DNA of 64,000 nt, from contig NZ_CP080096.1 of the NCBI RefSeq assembly GCF_019428685.1, forward strand, positions 496,001-560,000, given 5' to 3'. Source of the stretch: Paraburkholderia edwinii (GTDB taxonomy: Bacteria; Pseudomonadota; Gammaproteobacteria; Burkholderiales; Burkholderiaceae). The notes under the pieces are model-generated. The model was not told where the DNA came from. It saw only the letters and a program-made list of their open reading frames with translations, and did no database searches. Shown one piece after another: positions 1-10,326 of this stretch. A program made the position numbers and the translations under genes. Position 1 is the first letter of the stretch. The number at the start of each line of letters is the position of its first letter.

Positions 1-59
1 TCGGCATCAGCCGCCGGTGCATCGCACGCCGACCCGCGCATCGCGCAGGAAGACCGACC

Positions 60-704
60 ATGAAAGACACGTTGCCCTCCGCTGCGCGCCTCATTCTCGT
101 CGACGATCACCCGCTCGTGCGCGATGGCCTGCGTGTGCGGCTCGAAGCGGTGCCGGGCTTCGCCGTCGTCGGCGAAGCTGGGAACGCCGACGAAGCGATC
201 GCGCTGGCGGTCACGCACCAGCCCGACCTCGTGCTGATGGATGTCGGCATGAACGGGATGAACGGCATCATGCTCGCGGGGGTCTTTCACGAGCGTTTTC
301 CGGATATTCGCGTGCTGATGCTGTCGATGCACGACAACGTCGAATACGTGACGCAAGCGGTGCGAGCCGGTGCGAGCGGTTACGTGCTGAAGGATTCGCC
401 GGCCACCGAGATCATCCGCGCCATCCGCGCGGTGCTCGGCGGTCAGACTTTCTTCAGCGCGGGGCTGGGTGTGCGGATGATCGAGGCGTCAGCGGCGCTG
501 ACGCCGCTTGCGCGTCTCACGCCTCGTGAACGGGACATTCTGGACGCGCTGGCGGAGGGTCTGTCGAGCAAGCAGATTGCGCAGCGCAACGGGCTATCGG
601 TGCGGACCGTCGAAACACATCGGCTAAATCTGAAGCGCAAGCTCGAAATCGACGGTCAGGCGGAGTTGATCAAGTTCGCCGTCGAGCACCGCAGCAAAAG
701 ATAA
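60..704 (+). CDS. LuxR/NarL-family response regulator
   Basis: This 214-residue protein is a two-component response regulator that should bind DNA when phosphorylated. The receiver domain (about residues 10-125) shows the acidic pair D15-D16, the phospho-acceptor D61 in LVLMDVG and the conserved K111 in GYVLKDS. A LuxR-type helix-turn-helix follows at about residues 150-200, with LTPRERDIL and the recognition-helix segment SVRTVETHR. Its length is normal for the NarL/FixJ group. The start ATG directly follows GGAAGACCGACC, which contains a usable ribosome site. The cognate histidine kinase is not in the window and probably lies upstream of base 1. The target genes cannot be read from the sequence. 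Confidence 0.93.
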   Translation: MKDTLPSAARLILVDDHPLVRDGLRVRLEAVPGFAVVGEAGNADEAIALAVTHQPDLVLMDVGMNGMNGIMLAGVFHERFPDIRVLMLSMHDNVEYVTQAVRAGASGYVLKDSPATEIIRAIRAVLGGQTFFSAGLGVRMIEASAALTPLARLTPRERDILDALAEGLSSKQIAQRNGLSVRTVETHRLNLKRKLEIDGQAELIKFAVEHRSKR

Positions 705-727
705 GGCAGCGTCGCACCGCAAAGCGC

Positions 728-770
728 GCCGGGCGCGGCACACGCTGATTCGCGTGATGCAGCGCCCGGC
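728..770. terminator. Nested inverted repeat between convergent genes
   Basis: GCCGGGCGC (728-736) pairs with GCGCCCGGC (762-770). Inside it CACGC (741-745) pairs with GCGTG (752-756). The structure sits between the stop of the response regulator and the stop of the hpnM-like gene, so it is likely a bidirectional terminator, although no U-tract follows on either strand. Confidence 0.55.
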
Positions 771-783
771 TCGGGTGCATAGT

Positions 784-1389
784 TCAGGAAGCGTTGCGTG
801 CGTTGTGCTCGGTCAGGAACTTGATCAGGCCGTCGACGCCGCCTTTGTTCAGTTGCTCCTGGAACTGCCGCTGATACACCTGGATGAGCCAGGCACCGAG
901 CATATTGATGTCGTAGATCTTCCAGCCGCCGGAAGTCTTTTCGAGCCGGTAGTCGATCTGATCGTCGCCGCCGTTGCTAAGCACGTGCGAGGTCACGACA
1001 GCGTCGTTGCCGCCCGCCTGGATGTTGGCCGGCAGAAACTGGAACTTCACGTCCTGACCGCGCAATTGCGACAAAGACGATGCATAAGTGCGCACCAGCA
1101 ACAACTGGAATTGCTCATATAACTGCTTCTGCTGGTCGGGCGTGGCGGTCGACCACGCCTTGCCAACCGCGATACGCGTCGTACGCTGGAAGTTTGTGGC
1201 CGGCACGAAGTGCGATTCGACCACGCCGGTGATCTTGCTCATGTCACCGCCGCGCGCCTGGGGGTCGGCCTTCATCGCCTCGACCGTGCCTTGCACTGCG
1301 CTCTTCACGACGGCCTCAGGCGCGGTTTGTGCAATAGCCGCGGTGGACACGAAGGCGGCTGCCAGAAAAACAGTCAGGTAACGTTTCAT
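784..1389 (-). CDS. hpnM: MlaC/Ttg2D-family periplasmic lipid-binding protein, HpnM-like
   Basis: The 201-residue product is a periplasmic protein of the MlaC/toluene-tolerance (Ttg2D) family, which carries lipids between membranes; the hopanoid-associated subgroup is called HpnM. I start it at ATG 1389 because this gives a clean signal peptide (MKRYLTVFLAAAFVSTAAIA, cleavage near residue 20), whereas the longer frame to 1467 adds an unlikely leader. The body has the typical family pattern, including the RTTRIAVGKAW stretch and a run of aromatic and basic residues near WKIYDINMLG. It is transcribed away from hpnN, with about 190 bp between the two starts. That position beside hpnN and the hopanoid operon supports HpnM, but MlaC of a general Mla pathway is the alternative. 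Confidence 0.8.
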   Translation of the reverse strand: MKRYLTVFLAAAFVSTAAIAQTAPEAVVKSAVQGTVEAMKADPQARGGDMSKITGVVESHFVPATNFQRTTRIAVGKAWSTATPDQQKQLYEQFQLLLVRTYASSLSQLRGQDVKFQFLPANIQAGGNDAVVTSHVLSNGGDDQIDYRLEKTSGGWKIYDINMLGAWLIQVYQRQFQEQLNKGGVDGLIKFLTEHNARNAS

Positions 1390-1579
1390 ATACAGGTCGG
1401 TACGTTGGACAATGGGCGCCGGCTCATGGAGGCAACGGACGAAGGGCCAGTATAACGGCTTTGTCACATGCGCTTTGACATCGGCGCCCGCCCTTCGATC
1501 CGCCTACAGGCGGGTTGCGTCGGTATACTTGTGCGCTCTTGAAGAAAATGCCATCCAATGACAGGGGCTCTGCGCCTAC

Positions 1580-4210
1580 ATGCTGAAGTCATCCATCGTC
1601 CGCCTTGCTGTCTTTTCCGTGCGCCGCCCGTTGCAGGTGATCGGCGTATCGCTCGCGCTTGCCGTTGCGAGCGGCTTTTACGTCGCCCATCACTTCAAGA
1701 TCAATACGGACGTGAGCCGGCTCGTCGAGAACGACGAGAAGTGGAACGCGCTCGACAATGCGATCGACAAGGCCTTCCCCGAACGCGGCGATACGATACT
1801 CGTCGTGGTCGAAGCCGGCGCGCCTGAGTTTGCCGGCGCCGCCGCGGACGAACTCACTGCCGCATTGCAAAAGGAACGGAACGAGTTCGTGCGCGTCACC
1901 GAGCCGGCTGGCGGACCGTTCTTCGAACGCAACGGTCTACTGTTTCCAGCGCTTACCGATGTCGAATCGACCACGTCGCAGCTGGTCAAGGCCAAGCCGC
2001 TCATCAATTCGCTCGCGCACGATCCCGGTCTGACGGGCCTCGCCAATACGCTCAACACGACCCTTCAGCTGCCGCTGACGATCGGGCAGGTGAAGTTGAG
2101 CGACATGAGCCATCTGCTATCGGAAAGCGCAAACACGCTCGACAAGGTGCTGGCCGGCCAGTTTGCGGTCATGTCGTGGCGCGGGCTCGTCGACAAGAGC
2201 GCAGCGAAACCGCCGGCGCGCGCGTTCATTACCGTGCTGCCGGTGGTCAACTATGGCGCGCTGCAGGCGGGCGCCCACGCGTCGAATCAGATCCGCAAGA
2301 TCGCCGCCTCGCTGAACCTCACGAGTAAATATGGCGCACAAGTGCGCCTGACCGGCAAGCAGCCGCTCGCCGACGAAGAGTTCGCCTCGGTGAAAGACGG
2401 CGCGGCCGTCAACGGCATCATCACGTTGCTCGTCGTACTGTTCATTCTGTGGCTCGCCTTGCGTTCGGGCCGCATGATCGTCGCGGTGCTGATCACGCTG
2501 TTCGTCGGCCTTGCGATCACGGCCGCGCTCGGTCTCATGATGGTCGGCGCGCTGAACATGATTTCGGTCGCGTTCATGGTGCTGTTCGTCGGGCTTGGCG
2601 TCGACTTCGGCGTGCAGTACGGCGTCAAGTATCGGGAAGAACGTCATCGGGACAATCGGCTTGCGGCCGCGCTCGTCAATACCGCCTACAGCATCGGCGT
2701 GCCGCTGACGCTCGCGGCTGTAGCCGTCGCCGAGAGCTTCTTTTCCTTTTTGCCGACCGCCTATCGCGGCGTGTCGGAGTTGGGAAAAATTGCAGGCGTC
2801 GGCATGTTCGTCGCGTACTTCACGAACATGACCCTGCTGCCGGCACTCCTGAAGGTGTTCAATCCGCCCGGCGAAGCCGGGTCGCCCGGTTTTACCGCGC
2901 TTGCGCCCGTCGACGACTTTCTCGACCGCAACCGCAAGCCCGTGCTGATCATCACGCTTGCCGTGATCATCGGTGCGTTGCCGCTGCTCGCGCATCTGCG
3001 CTTCGACTTCAATCCGCTGCATCTGAAGGATCCGCACACCGAATCGATGGCGACGCTGCTGTCGCTGAACGATGCGCCGGAAGCCGGCGTCAACAACGTG
3101 CGGGCGCTCGCGCCGAACCTGGCGGGCGCGGACCGGATTGCCGCGCGCCTGTCGAAACTGCCGGAAGTCGGCCGCACGACGACGCTGTCCACCTTTATTC
3201 CGCCCGATCAGCCGCAAAAGCTCGCGCTGATCTCGGCCGCCGCACAGCAATTGCTGCCGGCGCTCACGCAAACGCCGGCGCCGCCCGCCACCGACGCCGT
3301 GCGCGTCGATGCGATCAAGCGCGTGGCGAACCAGCTTTCATTGGCCGCCGAAGACCACCCGGGCCCGGGTGCGGCCGAGGCCAAACATCTGTCGGAAACG
3401 CTGACGAAACTCGCGGCCGCCAATGCCGCTACGCGGGACCGCGCCGAAACGGCCATCTCCGAACCGCTGCGCATCGCGCTCAAGCAGCTGACGAATCTGC
3501 TGCAACCGTCGCCGATCACCGAAACGACGCTACCGCGCGAAATCGTCAGCGACTGGATCTCGAAAAGCGGCCAGGCGCTCGTCGAAATCTCGCCGAAGGT
3601 GCCGCCCGGCACCGATCCCGGCGACGACGTCATGCTGCGCGCCTTCGCGAAGGCGGTGAAAACGGCCGAGCCGGCCACCATCGGCGGTCCGATCTCGATC
3701 CTCCATTCGGCGAACGTCATCATCCTGTCGTTCGTGCAGGCGGCCTGCTGGGCGCTCGTCGCGATCACCACCTTGCTATGGATCGCCCTGCGCCGCTTCA
3801 GCGATGTGCTGCGTACGCTGATTCCGCTACTCGTGTCGGCCGTTGTCACGCTTGAGCTTTGCGTGGTGTTCCGCATGTCATTGAACTTTGCGAATATCAT
3901 CGCGCTACCGCTGATGCTCGGCGTCGGCGTCGCATTCAAGATCTACTTCGTGATGGCATGGCGCCGCGGCGAAACCGGCCTGCTGCAGTCGAGCCTCACG
4001 CACGCGGTGATCTTCAGTGCGGCGACCACGGCAACTGCGTTCGGGAGTCTCTGGCTGTCGCACCATCCCGGCACGTCGAGCATGGGCAAACTGCTCGCGC
4101 TGTCGCTCTTCTGCACGTTGATCGGCGCTGTGGTATTTCAACCGGTCCTGATGGGCAAACCGCGGGTGCGCCGCGTAACGACGAGAAAAAAACAAAGGAT
4201 TGATGCATGA
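1580..4210 (+). CDS. hpnN: Hopanoid-associated RND/MMPL-type transporter HpnN
   Basis: This 876-residue membrane protein has the RND/MMPL layout: one N-terminal membrane helix (about residues 18-38), a large periplasmic domain, a block of helices at about 270-430, a second helix at about 450-470 with another periplasmic domain, and a final helix block at about 700-860. HpnN proteins move hopanoids toward the outer membrane. Typical sequence is seen in the [21 protein letters not shown] stretch around residue 340, where the conserved acidic residue lies. The stop overlaps the ATG of the mlaA-like gene by four bases (ATGA), so the two are translationally coupled. The hopanoid synthesis operon follows on the other strand, which agrees with this role. 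Confidence 0.9.
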   Translation: MLKSSIVRLAVFSVRRPLQVIGVSLALAVASGFYVAHHFKINTDVSRLVENDEKWNALDNAIDKAFPERGDTILVVVEAGAPEFAGAAADELTAALQKERNEFVRVTEPAGGPFFERNGLLFPALTDVESTTSQLVKAKPLINSLAHDPGLTGLANTLNTTLQLPLTIGQVKLSDMSHLLSESANTLDKVLAGQFAVMSWRGLVDKSAAKPPARAFITVLPVVNYGALQAGAHASNQIRKIAASLNLTSKYGAQVRLTGKQPLADEEFASVKDGAAVNGIITLLVVLFILWLALRSGRMIVAVLITLFVGLAITAALGLMMVGALNMISVAFMVLFVGLGVDFGVQYGVKYREERHRDNRLAAALVNTAYSIGVPLTLAAVAVAESFFSFLPTAYRGVSELGKIAGVGMFVAYFTNMTLLPALLKVFNPPGEAGSPGFTALAPVDDFLDRNRKPVLIITLAVIIGALPLLAHLRFDFNPLHLKDPHTESMATLLSLNDAPEAGVNNVRALAPNLAGADRIAARLSKLPEVGRTTTLSTFIPPDQPQKLALISAAAQQLLPALTQTPAPPATDAVRVDAIKRVANQLSLAAEDHPGPGAAEAKHLSETLTKLAAANAATRDRAETAISEPLRIALKQLTNLLQPSPITETTLPREIVSDWISKSGQALVEISPKVPPGTDPGDDVMLRAFAKAVKTAEPATIGGPISILHSANVIILSFVQAACWALVAITTLLWIALRRFSDVLRTLIPLLVSAVVTLELCVVFRMSLNFANIIALPLMLGVGVAFKIYFVMAWRRGETGLLQSSLTHAVIFSAATTATAFGSLWLSHHPGTSSMGKLLALSLFCTLIGAVVFQPVLMGKPRVRRVTTRKKQRIDA

Positions 4211-5196
4211 AGATGCGAACCGCCGCTCTGGCGATGCTTGCCACCGGCCTGATGAGCGGATGCGCGACGGGCCCGAACAAAACGCCCGGCGACCCGCTCG
4301 AACCGATGAATCGTGTGATCTTCAACGTCAACGACAAGGTTGACACGGCAGTGGCCGTGCCGCTTGCGAAGGGCTATCAGAAGGTCACGCCGCAGCCGTT
4401 GCGCCAGGCGATCAGCAACTTCTTCTCGAATATCGGCGACCTCGACAACTTCGCCAACAGCATGCTGCAGCTGAATATCACCGAAGCGGTCGAGACGCTG
4501 ATGCGCTTTACGATGAATACGGTGTTCGGCGTCGGCGGCCTGCTCGACTTCGCGACGCCAGCCGGCCTGCCGAAACATAAGCAGGATTTCGGCCTGACGC
4601 TCGGACGCTGGGGTATGCCGTCGGGCCCGTATCTGGTGCTGCCGGTGTTCGGGCCCAGCTCGTTCCGTGACAGCATCGGTTTCGCGGTCGATTTCCGCTT
4701 CAATCCGGTTCACTACCTCGATTGGGAGCCGCGCACCATTTTGTACGGCGTGCAGTTCCTGAGCGTGCGTTCCGATCTGCTCGGCGCGACGAGCCTGCTG
4801 CAGCAGGCGGCGCTCGACAAATACTCGTTCGTGCGCGACGCGTACACGCAGCAGCGACGCGCCTTGCTGCGTAGCACGGGTGCGCCGGAGCAGGCGCTGC
4901 CGAATTATGGCGATGAGGAATCGGGCGCTGCGCCGGCCGAGCCTGCGTCGGGTGCGGCGGGGTCGAGTTCCGCGCCGGCGGGCGTACCGATCTATACGGA
5001 TCCGGGCAATGCGCCGGCTGGCGGCGGTAGCGATGACGGTCCGGCGGTGCCGAACTATAACGATCCGGGTAGCTCGTCTTCTTCGACGCCCTCGTCGCAA
5101 GGTACGGGCGCGGGCGCTGGTGCTGCCGGCGGCAAGAGCGGGAGCCCCGCTGTGCCGGATTACAGCGATCCGGGCGAAAGCGCGCCGGCGAAATAA
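4207..5196 (+). CDS. mlaA: MlaA/VacJ-family outer-membrane lipoprotein with repeat tail
   Basis: The product (329 residues) starts with a lipoprotein signal ending in the lipobox LMSGC, so it should be lipidated at C19. The following about 200 residues match MlaA/VacJ, which removes phospholipids from the outer leaflet of the outer membrane. Recognisable parts are [15 protein letters not shown] and the [17 protein letters not shown] region. The last about 100 residues are Gly/Ser/Ala/Pro-rich and disordered. They contain three spaced copies of a P-x-Y-x-DPG motif (PIYTDPG, PNYNDPG, PDYSDPG). Ordinary MlaA proteins lack so long a tail. It is coupled to hpnN, which suggests that hopanoid and phospholipid traffic are linked here. 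Confidence 0.88.
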   Translation: MKMRTAALAMLATGLMSGCATGPNKTPGDPLEPMNRVIFNVNDKVDTAVAVPLAKGYQKVTPQPLRQAISNFFSNIGDLDNFANSMLQLNITEAVETLMRFTMNTVFGVGGLLDFATPAGLPKHKQDFGLTLGRWGMPSGPYLVLPVFGPSSFRDSIGFAVDFRFNPVHYLDWEPRTILYGVQFLSVRSDLLGATSLLQQAALDKYSFVRDAYTQQRRALLRSTGAPEQALPNYGDEESGAAPAEPASGAAGSSSAPAGVPIYTDPGNAPAGGGSDDGPAVPNYNDPGSSSSSTPSSQGTGAGAGAAGGKSGSPAVPDYSDPGESAPAK

Positions 5197-5261
5197 CGCT
5201 GCGCCCCAAGTCAATGCGCGCGGCGCCGGCCGCCGACTAGCTGCCGAATATGCCGCTGATT

Positions 5262-5300
5262 GTCGGGTTGAATGCGGGGTTGAATGCGGGGCTAAATGCG
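5262..5300. repeat. Short imperfect 12-bp tandem repeat
   Basis: Between the convergent mlaA-like and hpnG genes the sequence gttgaatgcggg appears about three times in a row, the last copy changed to gctaaatgcg. It is not coding. It may be a small slippage product. Confidence 0.5.
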
Positions 5301-5319
5301 TGGCCGACTACGTGGCTAG

Positions 5320-6075
5320 CTACCCGAGTCGCGGCGAGAACCGCAGCGCGCCAGCCTGTTCCAGCACGCGGCGCGCATCGACGAGGGTCGCGCGCGCGGC
5401 GCGCGCATCCGCGGCCAGCTGGATCAGCGGGCGAAGCTGTGACGGCTGTCTGATCAGTTCACGCAGGATCGGCGCGATCGCGGTGCTGCCGTCGTCGCGC
5501 AAACCGGCAGTCGCGGCGGGTGGCAACGTGCGCCACGCCGGATCAACCACCGCGCGGCACACCACGAACGGCAATCGATGGGCGTGGGCAATCGCGCCCG
5601 CCAGATGCGATTCCATATCGACGGCCAATGCGCCCGTGGCGCGATGGCGCGCCGCCTTGTCGGCCGAGCCGGTCAGCGGCGCCGCGACACCCGCGAGGCG
5701 GCCGCGGCGCAGTTTCGCGGCAAGCGGCGTCGCCAGCAGCGCGGCGGCGATTCGCCCGGACCACGCGCTGTCGGTCGAAACCGGCCCGAGCGGCCCATCC
5801 ACCCCTTCCGCAACGATCAACGCGCCGGGCTCGAGATCGGGCGCGAGTCCGCCCGCCGTACCGAAGCTGATAATGCCGGCGCAACCGCGCGCCACCGCTG
5901 CGGTCAACGCACGCTCGAGCAGATCGGCGCGCGCCGCGAATACGGCGTCGACGCCCTCGCCGCGCACAATGCGCGCTTCGAACGCCATGCCGGTGACCGC
6001 GATCACGGGCAACGCAGCCGGCGCGGCGGCGCGACCGCCCGCCGATGGCGCGTTCGCGCTCACAGGCCGACTCAC
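5320..6075 (-). CDS. hpnG: Hopanoid-associated nucleosidase/phosphorylase HpnG
   Basis: HpnG removes adenine from adenosylhopane to give ribosylhopane during C35 hopanoid synthesis. The product has the purine nucleoside phosphorylase fold. Visible parts are VIAVTGMAFEARI near the start, the glycine-rich ISFGTAGGLAPDLEPG, and GALAVDMESHLAGAIA, the typical substrate-binding ME motif. I chose GTG at 6075 because it overlaps the shc stop codon (GTGA) and has AAGGT about eight bases upstream; a GTG at 6063 is also possible. The longer open frame to 6138 lies inside shc and is unlikely. It is the last gene of the hpnD-hpnE-shc-hpnG operon. Confidence 0.87.
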   Translation of the reverse strand: MSRPVSANAPSAGGRAAAPAALPVIAVTGMAFEARIVRGEGVDAVFAARADLLERALTAAVARGCAGIISFGTAGGLAPDLEPGALIVAEGVDGPLGPVSTDSAWSGRIAAALLATPLAAKLRRGRLAGVAAPLTGSADKAARHRATGALAVDMESHLAGAIAHAHRLPFVVCRAVVDPAWRTLPPAATAGLRDDGSTAIAPILRELIRQPSQLRPLIQLAADARAARATLVDARRVLEQAGALRFSPRLG

Positions 6076-8219
6076 AAGCCGACCTTGACGCGCGTTTCGC
6101 CGGACTGCTTCATGTGCCGGTAGCGCGCCAGCGCCCACAGCGGGAAGAACTTGCGATAGCCGTGGTAGCGCAGGTAGAAGACGCGCGGGAAGCCCGTCGC
6201 CGTAAAGCGCGTTTCATCCCACAGCCCGTGGTCGCGCTGCTCGCGTACGAGATACTCGATGCCGCGCGCCACCGCCGGATGCCCGACTTCGCCGGCCGCG
6301 ATCAGCGCGAGCACCGCCCAGGCAGTCTGCGACGCGGTACTCGTCGCGCGCTCGTAGCCACGGTATTCGAGCTTGTAGCTCGTACCGTCCTCGCCCCAGC
6401 CGCCGTCCGTGTTCTGGATCGAGATCAGCCATTGCGCCGCACGCTTCATCGCCGGATGCTCGGGCGGCATGCCGACCGCGTTCAGCGAGCCGAGCACGCT
6501 CCACGTGCCATAGATGTAGTTCATGCCCCAGCGGCCATACCAGCTGCCGTCGGCTTCCTGTTCCTTCAGCAGATAGTCGTAGGCGCGGCGCGCGGCGTCG
6601 CTCGTCGCCGGCATGTCGCCCATCTGCGCAAGCATCGACAGGCAGCGGCCCGACACGTCCGCGGTCGGCGGATCGAGCAGCGCGCCGTGATCGGAGAACG
6701 GGATGCTGTTCAGGTGATAGTGCGTGTTCTCGGGCTCGAACGCGCCCCACCCGCCGTCGCTGCTCTGCATGCCGACCACCCACTCGCGCGCCCGCGCGAT
6801 CGCGGCGTCATACGCCTGCGTCTTCGCGTCGAGCGCGACGCGATGCATGGCCGCCACGACCACGGCCGTGTCGTCGACGTCCGGATAGTGCGGGTTCGCG
6901 TACTGGAATGCCCAGCCGCCCGGGCGCACGTTCGGCCGGCGCGAAATCCAGTCGCCGCGCACGTCGAGCACCTGCAGCGGCACGAGCCAGTCAAGGCCGC
7001 GTGCCGCCGCGGCCACGGCACGCGCATCGCCGGTCTCGAGCAGCGCATGCGCGGCAAGCGAGGTGTCCCACACCGGCGACAGACACGGCTGGCAATACGC
7101 TTCGTCTTCGTGGATGGCGAGCAGCTTGTCGACCGAGCGGCGCGCAATCGCGCGATTCGGATGATCGGCCGGATAGCCGAGCACGTCGTACATCATCACC
7201 GAGTTGGCCATCGCCGGGAAAATTGCGCCGAGGCCGTCTTCGCCGTTCAGGCGTTCGTCGACGAACGCAAGCGCCGCCTGAATCCCGCGCTCGCGCGTCT
7301 TCTTCGGAAACAGGCCTCCCGTTACGCGCAGCACGGCGTCAATCGAGCGGAAGAAGCGGAACCAGCCTGCGCTCTGGTGCTGCGCGCGCGGCAGCATGCC
7401 GGTGTTCACCGGCGTGCCAATGAACAGTTCGTCGATGCGCACGCCGCGCGGATTGCGCGCGACCGGGCGCTTCGCGGCCAGCACGAGCAGCGGCACGATG
7501 ACCGTGCGCGCCCAGTACGACACCTTCGACAGATGAAACGGGAACCACTGCGGCAGCAGCATCATCTCGACCGGCATTACCGGCACCGCGCGCCACGAGA
7601 TCACGCCGAACAGCGCGAGCAGCACACGCGTGAACACGTTGACCGCTTCCGCGCCGCCATGCGAGAGCACCGCTTCGCGCGCGCGGCGCATATGATCGGC
7701 GTCTTCCGCGTCGCCAATCATCTTCAGCGCGAAGTACGCCTTGACGGTGGCGCTGACGTCCATCGCGCCGTCGGTGAAGAGCGGCCAGCCGCCGTTCGGC
7801 AACTGGATGCGGCGCAGGTAACGGCCGATTTTCTGTTCGAGTTCGAGATTCGCGGTTTCGCCGAGGTAATGAACGAGCAGGATGTATTCGGCCGGAATCG
7901 TCGCGTCGGCTTCGAGCTCGTAGACCCAATGGCCGTCGTCGCGTTGCGCGGCGAGAATTGCGTCCGTGGCGCGCGTGACGGCCGCGTCGAGTGCGGCGTC
8001 CGGTTTGGCGTCCGGGTTTGCGTCCGCTACGACGCCGGCCGGCGCGGCAGCTTGCGCGGCCGCATCCGCGCCAACCTGACCGGCAGGCTCGCCGGCAACC
8101 GGATTGGCAACCTGAGCGGCCACCTGACCGCCAGGGTCGACAGCAACCGTCGCGTCTTCTGCGCGATCGGCTGCGGGGTTTGCTTCGCCCAACGGCTGGG
8201 CGAGGGATAAATCGTTCAT
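6072..8219 (-). CDS. shc: Squalene-hopene cyclase
   Basis: The 715-residue enzyme cyclises squalene to hopene and diplopterol at the inner membrane. The catalytic acid motif DVDDTA (in YPDVDDTAVVVAAMH) is present. Several QW-type repeats are visible, including QSSDGGWGAF, QNTDGGWGED and QLPNGGWPLF, which stabilise the alpha-barrel fold. About 65 residues at the N-terminus are Ala/Asp/Val-rich and low in complexity, an extension before the usual start of the cyclase body near residue 70. The start ATG overlaps the hpnE stop by one base, and the stop overlaps the hpnG start. Burkholderia species usually carry more than one shc, and this is the copy within the biosynthetic operon. Confidence 0.95.
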   Translation of the reverse strand: MNDLSLAQPLGEANPAADRAEDATVAVDPGGQVAAQVANPVAGEPAGQVGADAAAQAAAPAGVVADANPDAKPDAALDAAVTRATDAILAAQRDDGHWVYELEADATIPAEYILLVHYLGETANLELEQKIGRYLRRIQLPNGGWPLFTDGAMDVSATVKAYFALKMIGDAEDADHMRRAREAVLSHGGAEAVNVFTRVLLALFGVISWRAVPVMPVEMMLLPQWFPFHLSKVSYWARTVIVPLLVLAAKRPVARNPRGVRIDELFIGTPVNTGMLPRAQHQSAGWFRFFRSIDAVLRVTGGLFPKKTRERGIQAALAFVDERLNGEDGLGAIFPAMANSVMMYDVLGYPADHPNRAIARRSVDKLLAIHEDEAYCQPCLSPVWDTSLAAHALLETGDARAVAAAARGLDWLVPLQVLDVRGDWISRRPNVRPGGWAFQYANPHYPDVDDTAVVVAAMHRVALDAKTQAYDAAIARAREWVVGMQSSDGGWGAFEPENTHYHLNSIPFSDHGALLDPPTADVSGRCLSMLAQMGDMPATSDAARRAYDYLLKEQEADGSWYGRWGMNYIYGTWSVLGSLNAVGMPPEHPAMKRAAQWLISIQNTDGGWGEDGTSYKLEYRGYERATSTASQTAWAVLALIAAGEVGHPAVARGIEYLVREQRDHGLWDETRFTATGFPRVFYLRYHGYRKFFPLWALARYRHMKQSGETRVKVGL

Positions 8220-9478
8220 CAGCGTCCCATCGGTTCGTTCAGGAGCAGATCCGCGGCCTTCTGGCCCGAGCGGATCGCTCCCTCTATCGTCGCGGGCAGA
8301 CCGGTAGCCGTCCAGTCGCCCGCAAGCATCAGGTTATTCCAGCGCGTGCGCGCCGCCGGGCGGCGCATTTCCTCGTCAGGCACCGCCGCGAAGGTGGCGT
8401 ATGGTTCGACGCCAATCTGCCATATCGGCAGCGGTTGTGCCGGCAAACCGGCTGCCTGCGCGACGTCGGTCCACAGCGTTTGCGCCAGCGCGTCGCGCGG
8501 CATGCCCGCGAGGCGTTCCGCGCCGTAGGCGGTGGCGGAAAGTCGCCCGTCGGCGGCCACCAGCCAGTGCGCATTGCCGTTGATCAGCGCGGCCGTGGGC
8601 GGATGGCCCGCGGGCGGCTCGATCGCGAAGTGCGCGGTCACCATCGGCGAGAAGCGCTGCGGCGCTTGCACGCCCGGCACGAGCGCCTGCGCGACGTGCG
8701 GTGGGACCGCGAGCACTGCGGCTTCGCCGTCTTCGAGCGCGATACGCTCGCCGCCAACCTGTAACGCAGTCGCGCGGCTGTCGGCGAATTCGATCGCATC
8801 GAGACGCGCGTTGAGGCGGATCGTCGCGCCGCCGTGCTGCAGCAGACGCAGCGCCGGATCGACAAATGTGCTGCTCAGGCCGTCACGCGCCACGAGCGGC
8901 CGATACGCGTCGCCGCCGGTCGCGAGCGTTTCGCGCACTGCGGCGGCCGCGAGTTCGGCGGTGCCGTTGCGCGGATCGACGTTCATCATCACCGTCAGCA
9001 GCGGGCCCAGCATGCGGTCCCACAGCGCGCCGTTGCAGCGCATCGTCTGCGCGAGCGTGCGGCCCGGCTTCGCGAACAGCAGCGGCACGAGCGACAGATA
9101 GTCGCCTACATGCGTATGCGGCACCCGCGCGGCCGGGTCGAGCATCCAGAACGGCACGCGCCCCGGCGACGGCCGCACGGTCCAGCGCATGCGCGTGGCG
9201 ACATCGATGAAATTCAGCTCGGGCTGCGTCGGCCCGACCAGTTCGTCGCCGGCGCCGATCGCGCGCACATAATTCAAGGTGGCATGGTTGCCCGACACCA
9301 CCACGTGATTGCCGCTGTCGACGGTCGCGCCGAGCGTGCGGTCATAGTATGAGCGGCAACGCCCGCCCGCCTGCTCCGCCGCTTCGTATAACGCGACCTG
9401 CGCACCGCGGCGCTGCAATTGCACTGCGGCGGCGAGGCCCGCGAGGCCTGCGCCGATCACGTGGACCAGCTTGCGCAT
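8219..9478 (-). CDS. hpnE: Hydroxysqualene dehydroxylase HpnE
   Basis: HpnE is a FAD-dependent amine-oxidase-family enzyme that converts hydroxysqualene to squalene. The 419-residue product begins with the dinucleotide-binding motif VIGAGLAGLAAAVQLQ (about residues 5-20) and ends with the typical FAD-closing segment LAGDWTATGLPATIEGAIRSG. I start it at ATG 9478, which overlaps the hpnD stop (TGATG); the open frame to 9700 is shadow sequence inside hpnD. The one-base overlaps with hpnD and shc show tight coupling in the operon. Confidence 0.93.
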   Translation of the reverse strand: MRKLVHVIGAGLAGLAAAVQLQRRGAQVALYEAAEQAGGRCRSYYDRTLGATVDSGNHVVVSGNHATLNYVRAIGAGDELVGPTQPELNFIDVATRMRWTVRPSPGRVPFWMLDPAARVPHTHVGDYLSLVPLLFAKPGRTLAQTMRCNGALWDRMLGPLLTVMMNVDPRNGTAELAAAAVRETLATGGDAYRPLVARDGLSSTFVDPALRLLQHGGATIRLNARLDAIEFADSRATALQVGGERIALEDGEAAVLAVPPHVAQALVPGVQAPQRFSPMVTAHFAIEPPAGHPPTAALINGNAHWLVAADGRLSATAYGAERLAGMPRDALAQTLWTDVAQAAGLPAQPLPIWQIGVEPYATFAAVPDEEMRRPAARTRWNNLMLAGDWTATGLPATIEGAIRSGQKAADLLLNEPMGR

Positions 9479-10326
9479 CAGAAGAAGGCGTACCGCGCGA
9501 GAATCCACAAGAGCCGCGCACGCGGCTTGCGGACTTTGGTGCGCGGAATGTCGAAACCGCGCTCGACCGTGCGCTCGAGCAGGCAATGGTAGACACCCGA
9601 CATGATGCGCGGCGCCCGCACATGCGCCCGCGGGCACTGATCCATGATCGCGTTCGACGCGATGAAGTGCCGCTCGGCGCGTTCCGCGATCGTCGCGCAT
9701 ACGCGCGGAAGCGACGGGTCGTCAGCGATCGCGGCCGGATTCGTCACCGCGATGCCCTCGCGCGCGAGCAGTTCGCGCGGTAGATAGCAGCGGTTCAGTT
9801 CGGCATCTTCGTCGATGTCGCGCAGGATATTCGTGAGCTGCAGCGCCCGCCCCAGATGGTGCGCGAGATCGCGGCCCGGCTGCTCTTCCATCCCGAATAT
9901 TCTCACCGACAGCCGCCCCGCGGCGCTCGCCACGCGGTCGCAATAGAGGTCGAGCGTCGCCTCGTCGGGCGCGCAAATGTCGGCTTCGGCGTCCATTGCC
10001 ATGCCGTCGATCATCGCGTGGAAGTCTTCGCGCTGCAGATGGAACGTATGGATGTGCCGCGTCAGATCGCGCAGCGACTCGCGCGGCGCTCCTGCGTAGC
10101 ACGCGTCGATGTCGGCGCGCCAGCGCTCGAGCGCGGCGGCCCGTTCGGCCGGCGGCTGGCCGCCGTCGGCGATATCGTCGACGGCGCGGCAGAACGCGTA
10201 AATCTGGTACATCGCATCACGCTGCGCGACCGGCAGGATGCGCATGGCGAGATAAAACGAACTGCCTGAGGAAGCGGCAGCGGCGTCGGTTTGTGTGTCG
10301 TCCACGACTGGATTGGAAACGGCCAA
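9478..10326 (-). CDS. hpnD: Presqualene diphosphate synthase HpnD
   Basis: This 282-residue trans-prenyltransferase of the squalene/phytoene synthase family joins two farnesyl diphosphates to presqualene diphosphate. Both aspartate-rich magnesium-binding motifs are seen: DDIAD in FCRAVDDIAD (about residues 47-52) and DIDED in NILRDIDED. The segment YCDRVASAAGRL is also typical. It is the first gene of the operon. The usual partner HpnC, which acts on presqualene diphosphate, is not next to it and is not in this window, so it must be elsewhere or replaced. Confidence 0.93.
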   Translation of the reverse strand: MAVSNPVVDDTQTDAAAASSGSSFYLAMRILPVAQRDAMYQIYAFCRAVDDIADGGQPPAERAAALERWRADIDACYAGAPRESLRDLTRHIHTFHLQREDFHAMIDGMAMDAEADICAPDEATLDLYCDRVASAAGRLSVRIFGMEEQPGRDLAHHLGRALQLTNILRDIDEDAELNRCYLPRELLAREGIAVTNPAAIADDPSLPRVCATIAERAERHFIASNAIMDQCPRAHVRAPRIMSGVYHCLLERTVERGFDIPRTKVRKPRARLLWILARYAFF

